DNA of 64,000 bases. Origin: Sphingomonas oligoaromativorans. GTDB taxonomy: Bacteria; Pseudomonadota; Alphaproteobacteria; Sphingomonadales; Sphingomonadaceae. The position numbers and the translations under genes were made by a program. The notes below the pieces were generated by a model that had not been told where the DNA came from, made no database searches, and worked only from the letters and a program-made list of their open reading frames with translations. The stretch spans positions 62,001-126,000 of the forward strand of contig NZ_JAASQK010000008.1 of assembly GCF_011762195.1 (NCBI RefSeq). The letters are read 5' to 3'. The first letter of the stretch is position 1. Each line of letters starts with the position of its first letter. Below are positions 33,898-43,160 of the stretch, piece by piece.

Positions 33898-34632
33898 ATG
33901 ACCAAGGATATGCTGTGGCGGGGGATGCTGGCCGGCATCCTCGCGGCGCTGCTCGCCACCCTGTTCGCACGCGCCGTGGCGGAGCCGCAGGTGGACCATG
34001 CGATCGCCTTCGAAGCCTCCCACGAGGCGCAGGAGCACGCCCACCACGATCGTCATGGCCATGACGAGGACGAGGGCGAAATCGTCTCCCGCGCGACGCA
34101 GAAGGGGCTCGGCCTCTTCACCGCGATGACGCTCTATGGCGCGGCGATCGGGGGCATCTTCTCGCAGCTCTTCGCTTATGCCTATGGCCGCCTCGCGCGG
34201 GTCGGCCCGCGGACGCTGGCGGCGATGCTGGCGATGCTGGCCTTCCTGGTGATCGCGGTGGTGCCGGCGCTCAAATATCCGCCCAATCCGCCCGCCGTCG
34301 GCCAGCCCGACACCATCCAGATCCGCACCGCCGCCTATTTCGCGATGCTGGTCGCTTCGGTGGTGGCGACCATCGTGGCGTTCCGGGTGAAGGCGATGCT
34401 GGCGGAGCGGCTCGGCGGCTTCGACGCCGTGCTGGCGGGCATCGCGGCCTTTATCGCGGTGATCCTGATCGCCGGGGCGTTGCTGCCCGGTTTCGACGAG
34501 GTGCCGGCCGATTTTCCCGCCGCCCTGCTCTGGCGGTTCCGGGTGTCGGCGCTGGGAATACAGGCGCTGCTGTGGGCGACGATCGGGCTGAGCTTCGGCC
34601 TGATGGCGGAGCGGCGCCTCCGCCGCGCCTGA
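33898..34632 (+). CDS. cbtA: Cobalt transporter subunit CbtA
   Basis: A 244-residue membrane protein with about five helices. The first is followed by a His-rich loop (HEAQEHAHHDRHGHDEDEG) on the probable metal-entry side. Conserved blocks include TALYG-like MTLYGAAIGG, PALKYPPNPP and GFDEVPADFPAALLWRFRVSALG. These are CbtA hallmarks. With CbtB it probably imports cobalt for the cobN/cobW pathway encoded on the other side of the two riboswitches. The length is normal for the family. Confidence 0.94.
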   Translation: MTKDMLWRGMLAGILAALLATLFARAVAEPQVDHAIAFEASHEAQEHAHHDRHGHDEDEGEIVSRATQKGLGLFTAMTLYGAAIGGIFSQLFAYAYGRLARVGPRTLAAMLAMLAFLVIAVVPALKYPPNPPAVGQPDTIQIRTAAYFAMLVASVVATIVAFRVKAMLAERLGGFDAVLAGIAAFIAVILIAGALLPGFDEVPADFPAALLWRFRVSALGIQALLWATIGLSFGLMAERRLRRA

Positions 34633-34802
34633 GGACGGCCCCGCCACGCGCGGCACATCGCGATCAGCCATCCCGGCCGCAGCCTCCGGGGCTGGAGCGG
34701 GCGGCCGCCGGATTTCCGGTTGCGTCTCCGGTTGCCGAGGGGCGAGCCTCTGCCTACAGGCGCACGCATCCTTGAGCCGCCAATCCGGGGGGAGCCGAAC
34801 CG

Positions 34803-36218
34803 ATGACCAAGCCGAGCGCGCTGAAGACGATTCTGCGCTGCAAGCCCGTGGTCGACTTCCTTGCCGGCGAGGAAGAGGACGGGCGCACCCTCGCGCGCAG
34901 CATCGGGCTTTTCCAGCTCACCATGCTGGGCGTCGGCGCGACGATCGGGACGGGCATCTTCGTGGCGCTGACGACGGCGGTGCCCGAGGCGGGGCCGGCC
35001 GTCACCCTCTCCTTCGTCATCGCCGGGATCACCGCCGCGCTGACCGCGCTCTGCTATGCTGAGCTGGCCTCCTGCGTGCCCGCGGCGGGCTCCTCCTATT
35101 CCTATGCCTATGCGACGCTGGGCGAGCTGGCGGCCTTCCTGATCGGCGCCTGCCTGCTGCTCGAATATGGCGTGTCGGCTTCCGCCATCGCGGTCGGCTG
35201 GGGGCAATATCTGAACGAGCTGCTGCTGGTCGTCACCGGCTGGCGCCTGCCCGAGGCCATCGCCGATCCGCCGGGCAGGGGCGGGATCGTCAACCTCCCC
35301 GCCGTCATCCTCGTGCTGATGTGCCTCGTGCTGCTGCTGCGCGGCGCGCGGGAATCCTCGACAGCGAACGCGATCCTGGTGGTCGCCAAGCTCGCCGTGC
35401 TGGCGTTGTTCGTCGTCATCGCGCTGGCGCATTTCTCGATCGCCAACTTCCACCCCTTCGCGCCGATGGGCATGATCGGGATCGGATCGGCGGCCTCGTC
35501 GATCTTCTTCTCCTACATCGGCATCGACGCCGTCTCGACCGCCGCCGAGGAGGTGAAGAACCCGCGCCGCACCCTGCCGCTGGCGATCGTGCTGTCGCTG
35601 CTGATCGTGACGGGGGCCTATATCCTCGTCGCCCTCGCGGCGGTGGGGGCGCAGCGCTGGACCGTGTTCGCGGGGCAGGAGGCGGGGCTCGCCGTGATCC
35701 TCCACAACCTCACCGGCGCGGCATGGCCGGCGGTGGTGCTGTCGCTCGGCGCCATCGCGTCGATCTTCAGCGTCACATTGGTGGTGCTGTTCGGGCAGAC
35801 GCGCATCCTCTACGCGATGAGCCGCGACGGGCTGCTCCCCGCCTTCTTCAGCAAGATCGATCCGGTGAGCCATGTGCCGAGGCAGAACACCTGGGTGGTC
35901 GCGGTCGGTGCGGCGCTACTGGCGGCGCTGGTGCCATTGGACGTGCTGGTCAACCTCACCAGCATGGGCACGCTGATCGCCTTCGCGGCGGTGTCGGCGG
36001 GCGTCATCATCCTGCGGCGCACCAACCCGGATCTGTCGCGCGGCTATCATGTGCCGCTCTATCCGGCGCTGCCGGTGCTGAGCGTGCTGTTCTGCCTCTA
36101 CCTGATCGCAGGTCTTCCGGCGGACACCTATCTGCTGTTCGCGGCCTGGATCGGCGCGGCCGGCCTGATCTATTTCGGCTATTCGATGCGGCGGTCCGCG
36201 CTGGCGGACGCCCGCTGA
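34803..36218 (+). CDS. APC-family amino acid permease (cationic amino acid transporter type)
   Basis: A 471-residue permease with about 12 membrane segments. The LGVGATIGTGIFVALTTA stretch in the first helix is the unwound substrate-binding segment of APC/LeuT-fold carriers, and the following ALTALCYAELASCVPAAGSS matches the CAT (YfnA-like) group. FFSYIGIDAVSTAAEEVKNP is the conserved helix-6 region. It likely carries amino acids with protons or by exchange. The RBS GGGGGGAG precedes ATG 34803. No neighbour points to a specific substrate. Confidence 0.88.
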   Translation: MTKPSALKTILRCKPVVDFLAGEEEDGRTLARSIGLFQLTMLGVGATIGTGIFVALTTAVPEAGPAVTLSFVIAGITAALTALCYAELASCVPAAGSSYSYAYATLGELAAFLIGACLLLEYGVSASAIAVGWGQYLNELLLVVTGWRLPEAIADPPGRGGIVNLPAVILVLMCLVLLLRGARESSTANAILVVAKLAVLALFVVIALAHFSIANFHPFAPMGMIGIGSAASSIFFSYIGIDAVSTAAEEVKNPRRTLPLAIVLSLLIVTGAYILVALAAVGAQRWTVFAGQEAGLAVILHNLTGAAWPAVVLSLGAIASIFSVTLVVLFGQTRILYAMSRDGLLPAFFSKIDPVSHVPRQNTWVVAVGAALLAALVPLDVLVNLTSMGTLIAFAAVSAGVIILRRTNPDLSRGYHVPLYPALPVLSVLFCLYLIAGLPADTYLLFAAWIGAAGLIYFGYSMRRSALADAR

Positions 36219-36258
36219 GCGAACCCCGGCCCGTCACGCGACGGGCCGGGGAACGGCC

Positions 36259-37107
36259 TCACCAGCGGCGATAGGGGCCGTGGCGGTAATAGCCGCGCGG
36301 CCGGCCATAATAGCCGTAGCGGCCGTAATGGCCATAATACCAGACATGGTAGGGATAGGGCCGATAGACCCACGCGCCGCCATAATAGACCCACGGGCGA
36401 TACCAGCCCGGCGCCGCATAGACATAGGGCTGGCCGCCATAGCCGCCATAAGCGAAGCCCGGCGCACCGCGGCGGACGACGAAGCCCGGCGGGCAGCCGG
36501 GGCTGGTCGCATTGCTGCCCGCGCTGTCCGCCACCACCGCGCCGCCGGCCGCGCCGACCACCGCACCGGCGAGCGCGCCGCCGCCATGACCGCCAAAGCC
36601 CGATCCGATGATCGCGCCGAGCGCGCCGCCGATCAGCGCGCCGGTGCCGGCATCGCCATGCGCCTTGACGCAATTGTCCCGCGCCCATTGCTCGGCATAA
36701 GCGGAGTAGCGCTGGTCCTGATCGCGCTGGGCGGCGTCGGCGGGGCCGGGTTGATAGCCGGGCGGCGGGGGCGGCGGACGGGTGCCGTCATAGCCCGGCG
36801 GAGCGGCCGGAGGCGGCGCATAACCCTGCGGCGGCGCCTGGTTATAGCCGCCGGCCGGAGGCGGCGCGCCCCGATCGTAGCCCGGAGGCGGGCTTCCCTG
36901 ATCGTAGCCGGGGGGCGGCCCCTGATCGTCATAGCCCTGATCGTAGCCACCCTGGGCCGGCGGGGGCTCCTGATCGTAGCCCTGATCGTAACCGCCGGAG
37001 GGCGGCGGAGCGCTCTGGGCCAAAGCGCCGGCGGCCGCGAAGGGCGCCACCGCCATGGAAAGCCCGGTGGCCGCGAACAGGCTATTCTTCACGAAGCGAG
37101 GCAGCAT
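36259..37107 (-). CDS. Secreted Pro/Gly/Tyr-rich protein with glycine-zipper domain
   Basis: A 282-residue protein: signal peptide (residues 1-32, ending ALAQS), a low-complexity region of GYDQ and PPPGYD repeats (about 33-115), a short charged stretch with RYSAYAEQWARDNCV, a glycine-zipper region (GALIGGALGAIIGSGFGG and on, about 150-195), and a Tyr/Gly/Arg-rich end (GRYGYYGRPRGYYR). Glycine-zipper domains insert in or associate with the outer membrane, as in 17-kDa surface antigen-like proteins. ATG 37107 has AGGA 9 bases upstream; ATG 37134 is a less likely start. The function is unknown. Confidence 0.75.
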   Translation of the reverse strand: MLPRFVKNSLFAATGLSMAVAPFAAAGALAQSAPPPSGGYDQGYDQEPPPAQGGYDQGYDDQGPPPGYDQGSPPPGYDRGAPPPAGGYNQAPPQGYAPPPAAPPGYDGTRPPPPPPGYQPGPADAAQRDQDQRYSAYAEQWARDNCVKAHGDAGTGALIGGALGAIIGSGFGGHGGGALAGAVVGAAGGAVVADSAGSNATSPGCPPGFVVRRGAPGFAYGGYGGQPYVYAAPGWYRPWVYYGGAWVYRPYPYHVWYYGHYGRYGYYGRPRGYYRHGPYRRW

Positions 37108-37267
37108 AAGGGTGTTCCTGCAATGAGATGGCACCAGGAAAGCGTATCGCGGCTGAACGGCGACTGAGCGACATGTTCATGGTGGAGAACGGTGCGAAAG
37201 TCGCAAGCCTCTTCGTGCCACATCCCGTTCATTGTGCCGCCAGACTTCGCAGGCCTATAAGGGAGGC

Positions 37268-37633
37268 ATGACCTGCCCGACGCGCCCTCGCTTCCGCATG
37301 GCCCCGATCGCATTCGCGTTCGCCGGGCTTCTCGGCCTCGCGCCGGCCGCGGCATGGGCACAGACGGCGGAGCCCGCCGACCCCTACACGCTTCGCCTGA
37401 GCGACGAGCAGAAGGCCGATCTGCTGAGTCACAACACCGAGGACAGCGTCGACGCGGCGCGCGCCGGGCTGGAAGGCTCGGGCCAGCCGGGGCGTCAGAT
37501 CCATGGGGAGGTCGGCGCGATGATCGGCACCCACGGCACGCGCGGCATCTATGGCACGGCGGCGATTCCGCTCGGCGACAATGCCGGGGCGGTCGTGTCG
37601 TTCGAGAGCAGCCGGTTCGGCTATCGGCGCTGA
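37268..37633 (+). CDS. Small secreted protein of unknown function
   Basis: A 121-residue protein with a signal peptide (MAPIAFAFAGLLGLAPAAA core, cut near AWAQT). The mature part is polar with LSDEQKADLLSHNTEDSVDAARAG, and a C-terminal GEVGAMIGTHGTRGIYGTA block. GGGAGG lies immediately before ATG 37268, which is very close; ATG 37298, which starts the hydrophobic segment, may be the true start. A -10-like CCTATAAG element lies 14 bases upstream of 37268. I do not recognise the family. It converges on the PilZ gene with a gap of two bases. Confidence 0.6.
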   Translation: MTCPTRPRFRMAPIAFAFAGLLGLAPAAAWAQTAEPADPYTLRLSDEQKADLLSHNTEDSVDAARAGLEGSGQPGRQIHGEVGAMIGTHGTRGIYGTAAIPLGDNAGAVVSFESSRFGYRR

Positions 37634-37635
37634 GG

Positions 37636-37971
37636 CTAGAGACCTTCGCGATCGCACGCCGTCGCGGACGCGCACATGCTCGTGAAGGTCTTCTGGCTGG
37701 GCGGCTGATCGAACCGGCAGCCGACACGCCCCTTCTCGCTCCACACGACCCGGCCGTCCAGCGCCGGCCAGCCCGCGACTTCGAGGCGGAAGGTCTGCCC
37801 GGACGCATAATCGCCCGGCACATGCAGACGCGCCCCATGTCGCGAGAAGTTGACGAGCGAAGCGTGCAGGACTTCGCCCTGCTCGATAATCAGATCGGCC
37901 GGAATATCGATGCTGTGCCGGCTTTCAAAATGCCCGACACTGAAGCGGCTGCGCGAAGTATCGTATCTCAT
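37636..37971 (-). CDS. PilZ-domain protein
   Basis: A 111-residue PilZ protein, a type that often senses c-di-GMP. The motif NFSRHGARL matches (D/N)xSxxGxxL and is intact. The N-terminal RxxxR motif is weak: SRHSIDIP has an Asp where the second Arg is expected, so c-di-GMP affinity is uncertain. VGCRFDQP is the closing strand. ATG 37971 is chosen at the start of the conserved part; a longer frame to 38055 exists. It lies downstream of flgB on the same strand and could act on flagellar function. Confidence 0.78.
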   Translation of the reverse strand: MRYDTSRSRFSVGHFESRHSIDIPADLIIEQGEVLHASLVNFSRHGARLHVPGDYASGQTFRLEVAGWPALDGRVVWSEKGRVGCRFDQPPSQKTFTSMCASATACDREGL

Positions 37972-38127
37972 CTCAATGCCAGTCTGTATCGGTGAGACGT
38001 AAAACACCCCCGAAATATAGGACCGCAGACGTTTCCAAGACGTTACTACTCCCATGGGGCGGATGGGCCTGGAACGGTCATTTCAACTATCCCTTTCGGA
38101 ATAGAATATCAACGTGGTCCGCATCCC

Positions 38128-38538
38128 CTACTGATGACCGATCGCCGCCTGGATCAGCGCCATCTGCTTGCGATAGAGGTTGGTCATCGTCGTGAAGTCG
38201 GTCTGCGTCTCACCCATCTTGAGAAGCTGATCCTCCAGCGTGACGTTATTGCCGTCCGGCTTGGTCTCGCTCACGTCGCTGTCGGCGACGATGCGGTTGA
38301 TCGAGGTGGGCGGCACGCCCAGCGCGACCATCCCGCTCGTCACCTGCACCTGCGGGCGCGCCACATGCGGAACGCCGCCCGTCGCCAGCAGCGAGGAGAA
38401 ATCGGGCGCCTCGACCTCCTGCGCCTTGAAGCCGGGCGTCTCGCTGTTGGCGATGTTCTGGGCGATGACGCGTTGCCGCTCGGAAAGCTGCTTCATCGAC
38501 TGGACGATGCTGCCGAGCAGCGGGGATGTGGTCTGCAT
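38128..38538 (-). CDS. flgB: Flagellar basal-body rod protein FlgB
   Basis: A 136-residue proximal rod subunit. The conserved N-terminal helix ERQRVIAQNIANSETPGFKA is present (SNIANANTPGYKA-type motif). The C-terminal helix carries TTMTNLYRKQMALIQAAIG. FlgB stacks onto the MS ring with FlgC and FliE. Those two genes are not visible here, so the rod operon is split. It lies 44 bases after the flaEY-like gene on the same strand, so the two probably form one transcript. ATG 38538 gives the normal length. Confidence 0.93.
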   Translation of the reverse strand: MQTTSPLLGSIVQSMKQLSERQRVIAQNIANSETPGFKAQEVEAPDFSSLLATGGVPHVARPQVQVTSGMVALGVPPTSINRIVADSDVSETKPDGNNVTLEDQLLKMGETQTDFTTMTNLYRKQMALIQAAIGHQ

Positions 38539-38582
38539 GACGACTCTCTCGGGCGTTGCGGTTGCGGGAGGAACGGCGCGTC

Positions 38583-41297
38583 TCAGAGCAGGCCCAAGCC
38601 CGACACCGGCTGGGACAGCCGATCGAGCGCCGCCTGATAGGAAGCGATCTGCGCCTGCTGATAGGCCGAGCCGCTGCCGACCTGGCCATTCACCTGCGCC
38701 GCCTTCGCATCGTCCCAATAGAGCGAGCGATAGGCCGTCTGCGTCAGCGAGATGGCCGAGTTGATGGCATCCAGCGCCGCCTTCGCGTCGTTGACGCTGC
38801 CGATGCCGAGCGCGGTGCTGAGCGAGAGGCCATAGCTGCCGCCCGGCTTCACCAGCGGATCCTTGGCGCCGCGTGGCGCGTCGGAATGCAGGCGGGTCGG
38901 CTCCAGCCCCAGCTTCGCCAGCGCGTCGGTGCCCTCGGGGCCGGCCATCAGGCTGAGCGTGTGGCCTTGCGCCACCTGGATCTGGAGCTGCCCTCCGCCG
39001 GCGGCGTCGTTATTGCTTTCATCGTCGTCGTCATCCGTGTCCCTGTGGATGGTGACGGAGATGTTGTCGCCACCGGCAAGCTTGATCTTGCGCTGGAGGC
39101 TGGTGAGCGTCTCCCCTTCGGCGATCGTGATCTTGTGGACCGCGCCGCCGTCGAGCTGAAAGGAGAAGCTGTCGCCGGCGTTGAGCCCGACCTGCGTCGA
39201 GAGCGAGGTCGAGACGTCGTCGTTGAGCACGCCCTGCCGCAGGCCCAGCGCGCCGAGGATGTTGGAGCCGCCCTTGTCCACCGAGACGTGGACGGCATCG
39301 GACACGCCGGCGCCGCCACCGAACTGCGAGAGGCTGGCCACCGCGCCGGTCGCGCCGTCGACATGGCCGACGAAGCCGTCCACCTTGCCGCGCAGCGTGC
39401 CGTTGAGATTGCTGGTGGTGCGCCCGCCGACGTAGATGTCGCTGCCCATGAAGGAGACGCTGTCGATCTGATCGTCCCCCGCGCCGCCGATATAGGTGGT
39501 GCTCGCGCCGGACAGGTCGGCGGCCAGCCGCGTGACGAAGCCGTCCCGGCCATTGGCGGCGTTGTAGGAGGGATTGTCCGGCAGCGCCGAGGAGGTGGCG
39601 CCCACCACCGCGATGCTGCCGTCCGCCGCCACCGCGATGGCCCGCGCGTCCGCCGCGCCGAGGCTCACCTGCCCCAGTTCGCTGTCGAGATCCTGCCCGT
39701 CCAGCTTGTGGACCATCGCCTGCCCGCTCTCGCGGGTGAGCGCGAGGAGGTTGCCCGAGCCGTCCACCGCGAAGGCGGTGACGCCGTCCACGCCCGCGCC
39801 GTCGATCGTGCGCTGCTGGATGATCTTCCCGCTGGCGTCCATGTGCGCGACATAGGCGCCGCCGCCGCCCGTCCCCGCCGACTTGCCGCCGAGATAGATC
39901 GAGCCGTCGGGCGCCACCGCCACCGCGGTCGCGTAATCGTCGCCGCTCGATGGCACGGAGGTCGCGAACTGCTTTTCGCCATTGGCGCTGAACTTGGCGA
40001 CCAGCATGTCAGAGGTGGTGCCGAGGCCGCCATCGAACGGTCCGGTGACGGAGCCCGCCACCACCACGTCGCCCTGTGGCGTCAGGCTCACCGCCGTGCC
40101 CTGCGCATCGCCCTGCACGCCGAGCTTCTGTTGCCAGACGATCGTGCCCTGGCTGTCCACCTTGGTGAGGAACAGGTCGTCGCCGCCATTGGCGATGTGC
40201 GATCCCATGTCCCCCGTGGTGGTGCCGACGACATAGGTATAGCCGTCCTTGCTCGTCACCGTGGACTGGGCGACGAGGCTGGCCGGGATCGATGCGGCGG
40301 GCTTGGTATCGGAACCATCGCCGGTCGCCGTGGCGGACGTGTCGGTGTCGGTCTTGGTCGCGCCCGGCTGGGTGGCGCTGACATTGCCGATGAGCTGGCC
40401 GATCAGCCCGCTGGCGCTATCGTCATAATGATAGATCTGCGCGCCGATCGGCGTGTCATACTGCGTCTGGCTGCCGACCACGACGAGCGAATCCTGCGCG
40501 CCGACCTGATCGAGCGAGACCTGCGTGCCGTCCGACGCCATCGACAGGCCATATTTGCCGCTGCTCTTCGTCACCGAGAATGTGACGTCGAACCCGCCGA
40601 CCGAGGCGATCGCGTCGTTGAACGCCTTGGCGACGTCGTCGAGCGTCGGCGGCTGATTGGCGATCGTCGAGAGATCGACGTTCACGCTGCCCTTCTGGCT
40701 GCCCTTGGCGAGGTTGATGGTCAGCACCTCGTTGCCGGTGATGCCCGGCACGGGCAGCGAATGGTCGTCGAGCACGCCCTTGCCGATCGTCGTGCCGATG
40801 TCGGTGGTCGCCTGGAGCGGCGTGCTTTTGACGCTGGTCGACGGATCGCCGAACGCGATGTTGAGCAGGTCGGACGGCACCTTGGCGAGGAAGCCCTCCA
40901 GATCGGAAAGGCCCTTGGCGAAGGTCTTCTGGAGATTGGCGCGCTGCGTGGGCGACATGTCGGGCTGAGACGCGGCGTCGGCGAGGATGCGCAGGCGGTC
41001 CAGCGCCTTGTAGGTGACGAAGGTGCCCTCGACGTCGTTCGACCCGGCGGCCTCGTCCGGGTTCATCTGGTCGATGATCGTGGCCATCGCGCGGATGGCG
41101 CCGACCTGCGCGGATTCGGGCGTGGAGGATGCCGGCGCCTGCCAGGGCGGCGTGGTGTCCGGCGTGGTGAACAGCAGCCGCGCGGCGCGCGCGGCCGCGC
41201 TTTCCACCGTCGGCGTGGTGATGCCCAGGCTCGACAGGTCCGTCGTCCCGGTCAGGATGCTGAGCCCGATCACACTGCCGGAAATGTTCGTGGTCAA
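38583..41297 (-). CDS. FlaEY-like flagellar protein with SBBP beta-propeller repeats
   Basis: A 904-residue protein. The N terminus (MTTNISGSVIGLSILTG) resembles flagellar structural proteins. The middle (about 340-620) has repeated blocks such as DGSIYLGGKS, DGFVTRLAADLSGAS, GGAGDDQIDSV and YVVGTTTGDMG, which are SBBP/beta-propeller-like. The C-terminal region has a DDDDD patch and a final helical part ending SQPVSGLGLL, with AYRSLYWDD. A protein of this make-up is known as FlaEY in Caulobacter, linked to flagellar regulation, but I recognise it only by overall features. It is upstream of flgB and divergent from fliG. Confidence 0.6.
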   Translation of the reverse strand: MTTNISGSVIGLSILTGTTDLSSLGITTPTVESAAARAARLLFTTPDTTPPWQAPASSTPESAQVGAIRAMATIIDQMNPDEAAGSNDVEGTFVTYKALDRLRILADAASQPDMSPTQRANLQKTFAKGLSDLEGFLAKVPSDLLNIAFGDPSTSVKSTPLQATTDIGTTIGKGVLDDHSLPVPGITGNEVLTINLAKGSQKGSVNVDLSTIANQPPTLDDVAKAFNDAIASVGGFDVTFSVTKSSGKYGLSMASDGTQVSLDQVGAQDSLVVVGSQTQYDTPIGAQIYHYDDSASGLIGQLIGNVSATQPGATKTDTDTSATATGDGSDTKPAASIPASLVAQSTVTSKDGYTYVVGTTTGDMGSHIANGGDDLFLTKVDSQGTIVWQQKLGVQGDAQGTAVSLTPQGDVVVAGSVTGPFDGGLGTTSDMLVAKFSANGEKQFATSVPSSGDDYATAVAVAPDGSIYLGGKSAGTGGGGAYVAHMDASGKIIQQRTIDGAGVDGVTAFAVDGSGNLLALTRESGQAMVHKLDGQDLDSELGQVSLGAADARAIAVAADGSIAVVGATSSALPDNPSYNAANGRDGFVTRLAADLSGASTTYIGGAGDDQIDSVSFMGSDIYVGGRTTSNLNGTLRGKVDGFVGHVDGATGAVASLSQFGGGAGVSDAVHVSVDKGGSNILGALGLRQGVLNDDVSTSLSTQVGLNAGDSFSFQLDGGAVHKITIAEGETLTSLQRKIKLAGGDNISVTIHRDTDDDDDESNNDAAGGGQLQIQVAQGHTLSLMAGPEGTDALAKLGLEPTRLHSDAPRGAKDPLVKPGGSYGLSLSTALGIGSVNDAKAALDAINSAISLTQTAYRSLYWDDAKAAQVNGQVGSGSAYQQAQIASYQAALDRLSQPVSGLGLL

Positions 41298-41330
41298 TTT
41301 CGCCTCCCTCGGCCGCGCGAACCCGAGCCT

Positions 41331-41345
41331 CTCCTATAAGATAGA
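41331..41345 (+). promoter_or_regulatory. CCTATAAT-type element in the flaEY-like/fliG divergent region
   Basis: CTCCTATAAGATAGA contains TATAAG at 41335-41340, 56 bases before the fliG start. It is one of six similar elements ahead of flagellar units in this window. The reverse strand reads TATCTTATAGGAG, so it could serve both directions. Inferred. Confidence 0.45.
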
Positions 41346-41395
41346 CGGAAGACCGCCGGATCGGGCCGGGTAACCGAGATTTTTGGGGATAGCGG

Positions 41396-42430
41396 ATGAA
41401 CATGCTGGCGACGGTCGCCGAACCTGCCGAACTCAAGAAATATACCGGTCTCCAGCGCGCGGCCGCGCTGATGCTGGCGCTCGGGCAGGAGCATGGCGGA
41501 CCGATCTGGGAGCAGCTCTCCACCGAGGAGATCAAGGAGCTGTCCTCCTGCATCGCCCAGCTCGGCCGCATCCCGGCGGCGGTGGTGGAGCATCTGCTCG
41601 TCCAGTTCTCGGGCGAGGTCTCCAGCATGAGTTCGCTGCACGGATCGTTCGAGACGACCGAGCGCCTGCTCGAAGGCATATTGCCGCCCGACCGTGTGCG
41701 CGAGATCATGGAGGATATCCGCGGCCCCTCCGGCCGGACGATGTGGGACAAGCTCTCCAACGTCAGCGAGTCCGTCCTCGCCTCCTATCTTAAGAACGAA
41801 TATCCGCAGACGGTGGCGGTGATCCTCCACAAGCTGCGCTCCGACCATGCCGCGCGCGTGCTCTCCGAGCTGCCCAAGGAGCTGTCCACCGACGTCGTGA
41901 TGCGGATGCTGCGCATGGACACGGTGCAGAAGGACGTGATCCAGGAGGTGGAGCAGACGCTGCGCACCGAATTCATGACCAACCTCGCCCGCTCGCAGCG
42001 GCGCGACCCGCACGAGGCCATGGCCGAGATCTTCAACGCGCTCGATCGCTCGTCGGAGGAGACGATGCTCTCCGCGCTCGACGAACGCGCGCCGGAATCG
42101 GCCGAGCGCATCCGCGCGCTGATGTTCACCTTCGAGGATCTCGGCAAGCTGCTGCCCGCCGCGATCCAGACCGTGGTGCGCAACAGCAACAAGCGCGAGC
42201 TGGCGCTGGCGCTGAAGGGCGCGCCCGAGGAGATGCGCCAGCTCTTCCTCAACGCGATGACCGACCGCGCCGCCAAGCTGATGCGCGAGGACATGGTGGC
42301 GATGGGGCCGGTCCGCGCCCGCGATTGCGAGGAAGCGCAGGCCAGCCTCGTCCGCCTCGCCAAGTCGCTGGGGGATCGGGGCGAGATCGTGCTGGTCGAT
42401 CCCAAGAGCGACGACGCGATGATCTATTGA
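41396..42430 (+). CDS. fliG: Flagellar motor switch protein FliG
   Basis: A 344-residue rotor protein that couples the C ring to stator torque. The N-terminal domain has ALMLALGQEHG, the middle domain has NEYPQTVAVILHKL (EHPQT-type armadillo motif), and the C-terminal torque helix is in DLGKLLPAAIQTVVRNSNKRELALALKG with charged Arg/Lys/Glu residues. MREDM and GPVRARDCEEAQ close the protein. ATG 41396 is used; ATG 41402 is an alternative. It begins the rightward fliG-to-flgD run. In most alphaproteobacteria fliG follows fliF, but here fliF is two genes later. Confidence 0.95.
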   Translation: MNMLATVAEPAELKKYTGLQRAAALMLALGQEHGGPIWEQLSTEEIKELSSCIAQLGRIPAAVVEHLLVQFSGEVSSMSSLHGSFETTERLLEGILPPDRVREIMEDIRGPSGRTMWDKLSNVSESVLASYLKNEYPQTVAVILHKLRSDHAARVLSELPKELSTDVVMRMLRMDTVQKDVIQEVEQTLRTEFMTNLARSQRRDPHEAMAEIFNALDRSSEETMLSALDERAPESAERIRALMFTFEDLGKLLPAAIQTVVRNSNKRELALALKGAPEEMRQLFLNAMTDRAAKLMREDMVAMGPVRARDCEEAQASLVRLAKSLGDRGEIVLVDPKSDDAMIY

Positions 42431-42479
42431 TGGCCGGCGTGCCGCGCACGTCCGGCCCGCCAGCAGAAGGAAGCCGGTG

Positions 42480-43145
42480 ATGGAGGCCGCCATCCACGTT
42501 AAGCCGTTCGGATTCGACCGGGTGTTCCACATGACCGGGGGCGAGGCCCCGGCGTTCGACGCCCGTTCCCTCAACGACCGGATCGACGCGCTCCACGCGA
42601 AGATCGAGGCGATGGAGGACACGCATCGGGAGGAGCTGGCCATCGCCGGCGCCGACGCCTTCGCGCGCGGTCTGGAGCAGGCGCGGCAGGAGCGCGACAC
42701 AGCCCTGCTCGCCGCCGCCGACGCGCTCCACGCCGCGATCGAGCAGATCGACGCGCGGCTGGCCGAGACCGCCGACGGCATCGCGAAGGACGCCGCCGAG
42801 GCCGCCCTCGCCGCCGCCGACATGCTCGCCGGCCATGCGGTCGCCGCGGCGCCGGTGCGTGCGATCGCCGAGGCGCTGGACCGCGTGCTGCGTCAGGTGG
42901 CGCGGGGCACGCGGCTCGGCATCCGCGTACACCCCACGCTGGCGGGCGCGGTGGAGCGGATGATGGAGCCCAAGGGCAGCGAGCGTCGCCGCGTCTCGCT
43001 CACCGTCCTTCCCGACGAAACCCTCCCCGAAGGCGATGCCGCGATTTTCTGGGATGAGGGCGGACTGGCCATCGACGCCGCCGCGCGCCGGGAAGCCGTC
43101 ATCGCCGAAATGCAGCCGCTTTTGCGCGAAAAGCCTGCGATCTAA
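42480..43145 (+). CDS. fliH: Flagellar export apparatus regulator FliH (FlbE-like)
   Basis: A 221-residue protein in the FliH position. It is dominated by helices, with a long central region rich in Ala and Glu (ARGLEQARQERDTALLAAAD, about 60-110) that is likely to form a coiled coil, and a C-terminal domain ending REAVIAEMQPLLREKPAI. FliH binds the FliI ATPase and FliN to guide export cargo. FliI is not encoded here. ATG 42480 follows AAGGAAGCCGG. The family call is by position and helical shape more than by a strong motif, so it is somewhat less certain than its neighbours. Confidence 0.75.
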   Translation: MEAAIHVKPFGFDRVFHMTGGEAPAFDARSLNDRIDALHAKIEAMEDTHREELAIAGADAFARGLEQARQERDTALLAAADALHAAIEQIDARLAETADGIAKDAAEAALAAADMLAGHAVAAAPVRAIAEALDRVLRQVARGTRLGIRVHPTLAGAVERMMEPKGSERRRVSLTVLPDETLPEGDAAIFWDEGGLAIDAAARREAVIAEMQPLLREKPAI

Positions 43146-43160
43146 AAGAATTTCTCCCGG

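Noticed and set aside
38556-41339. A 927-residue plus-strand frame opposite the flaEY-like gene
   Set aside because: Shadow of the real minus-strand gene; rich in Arg, His and Gly without domain structure.
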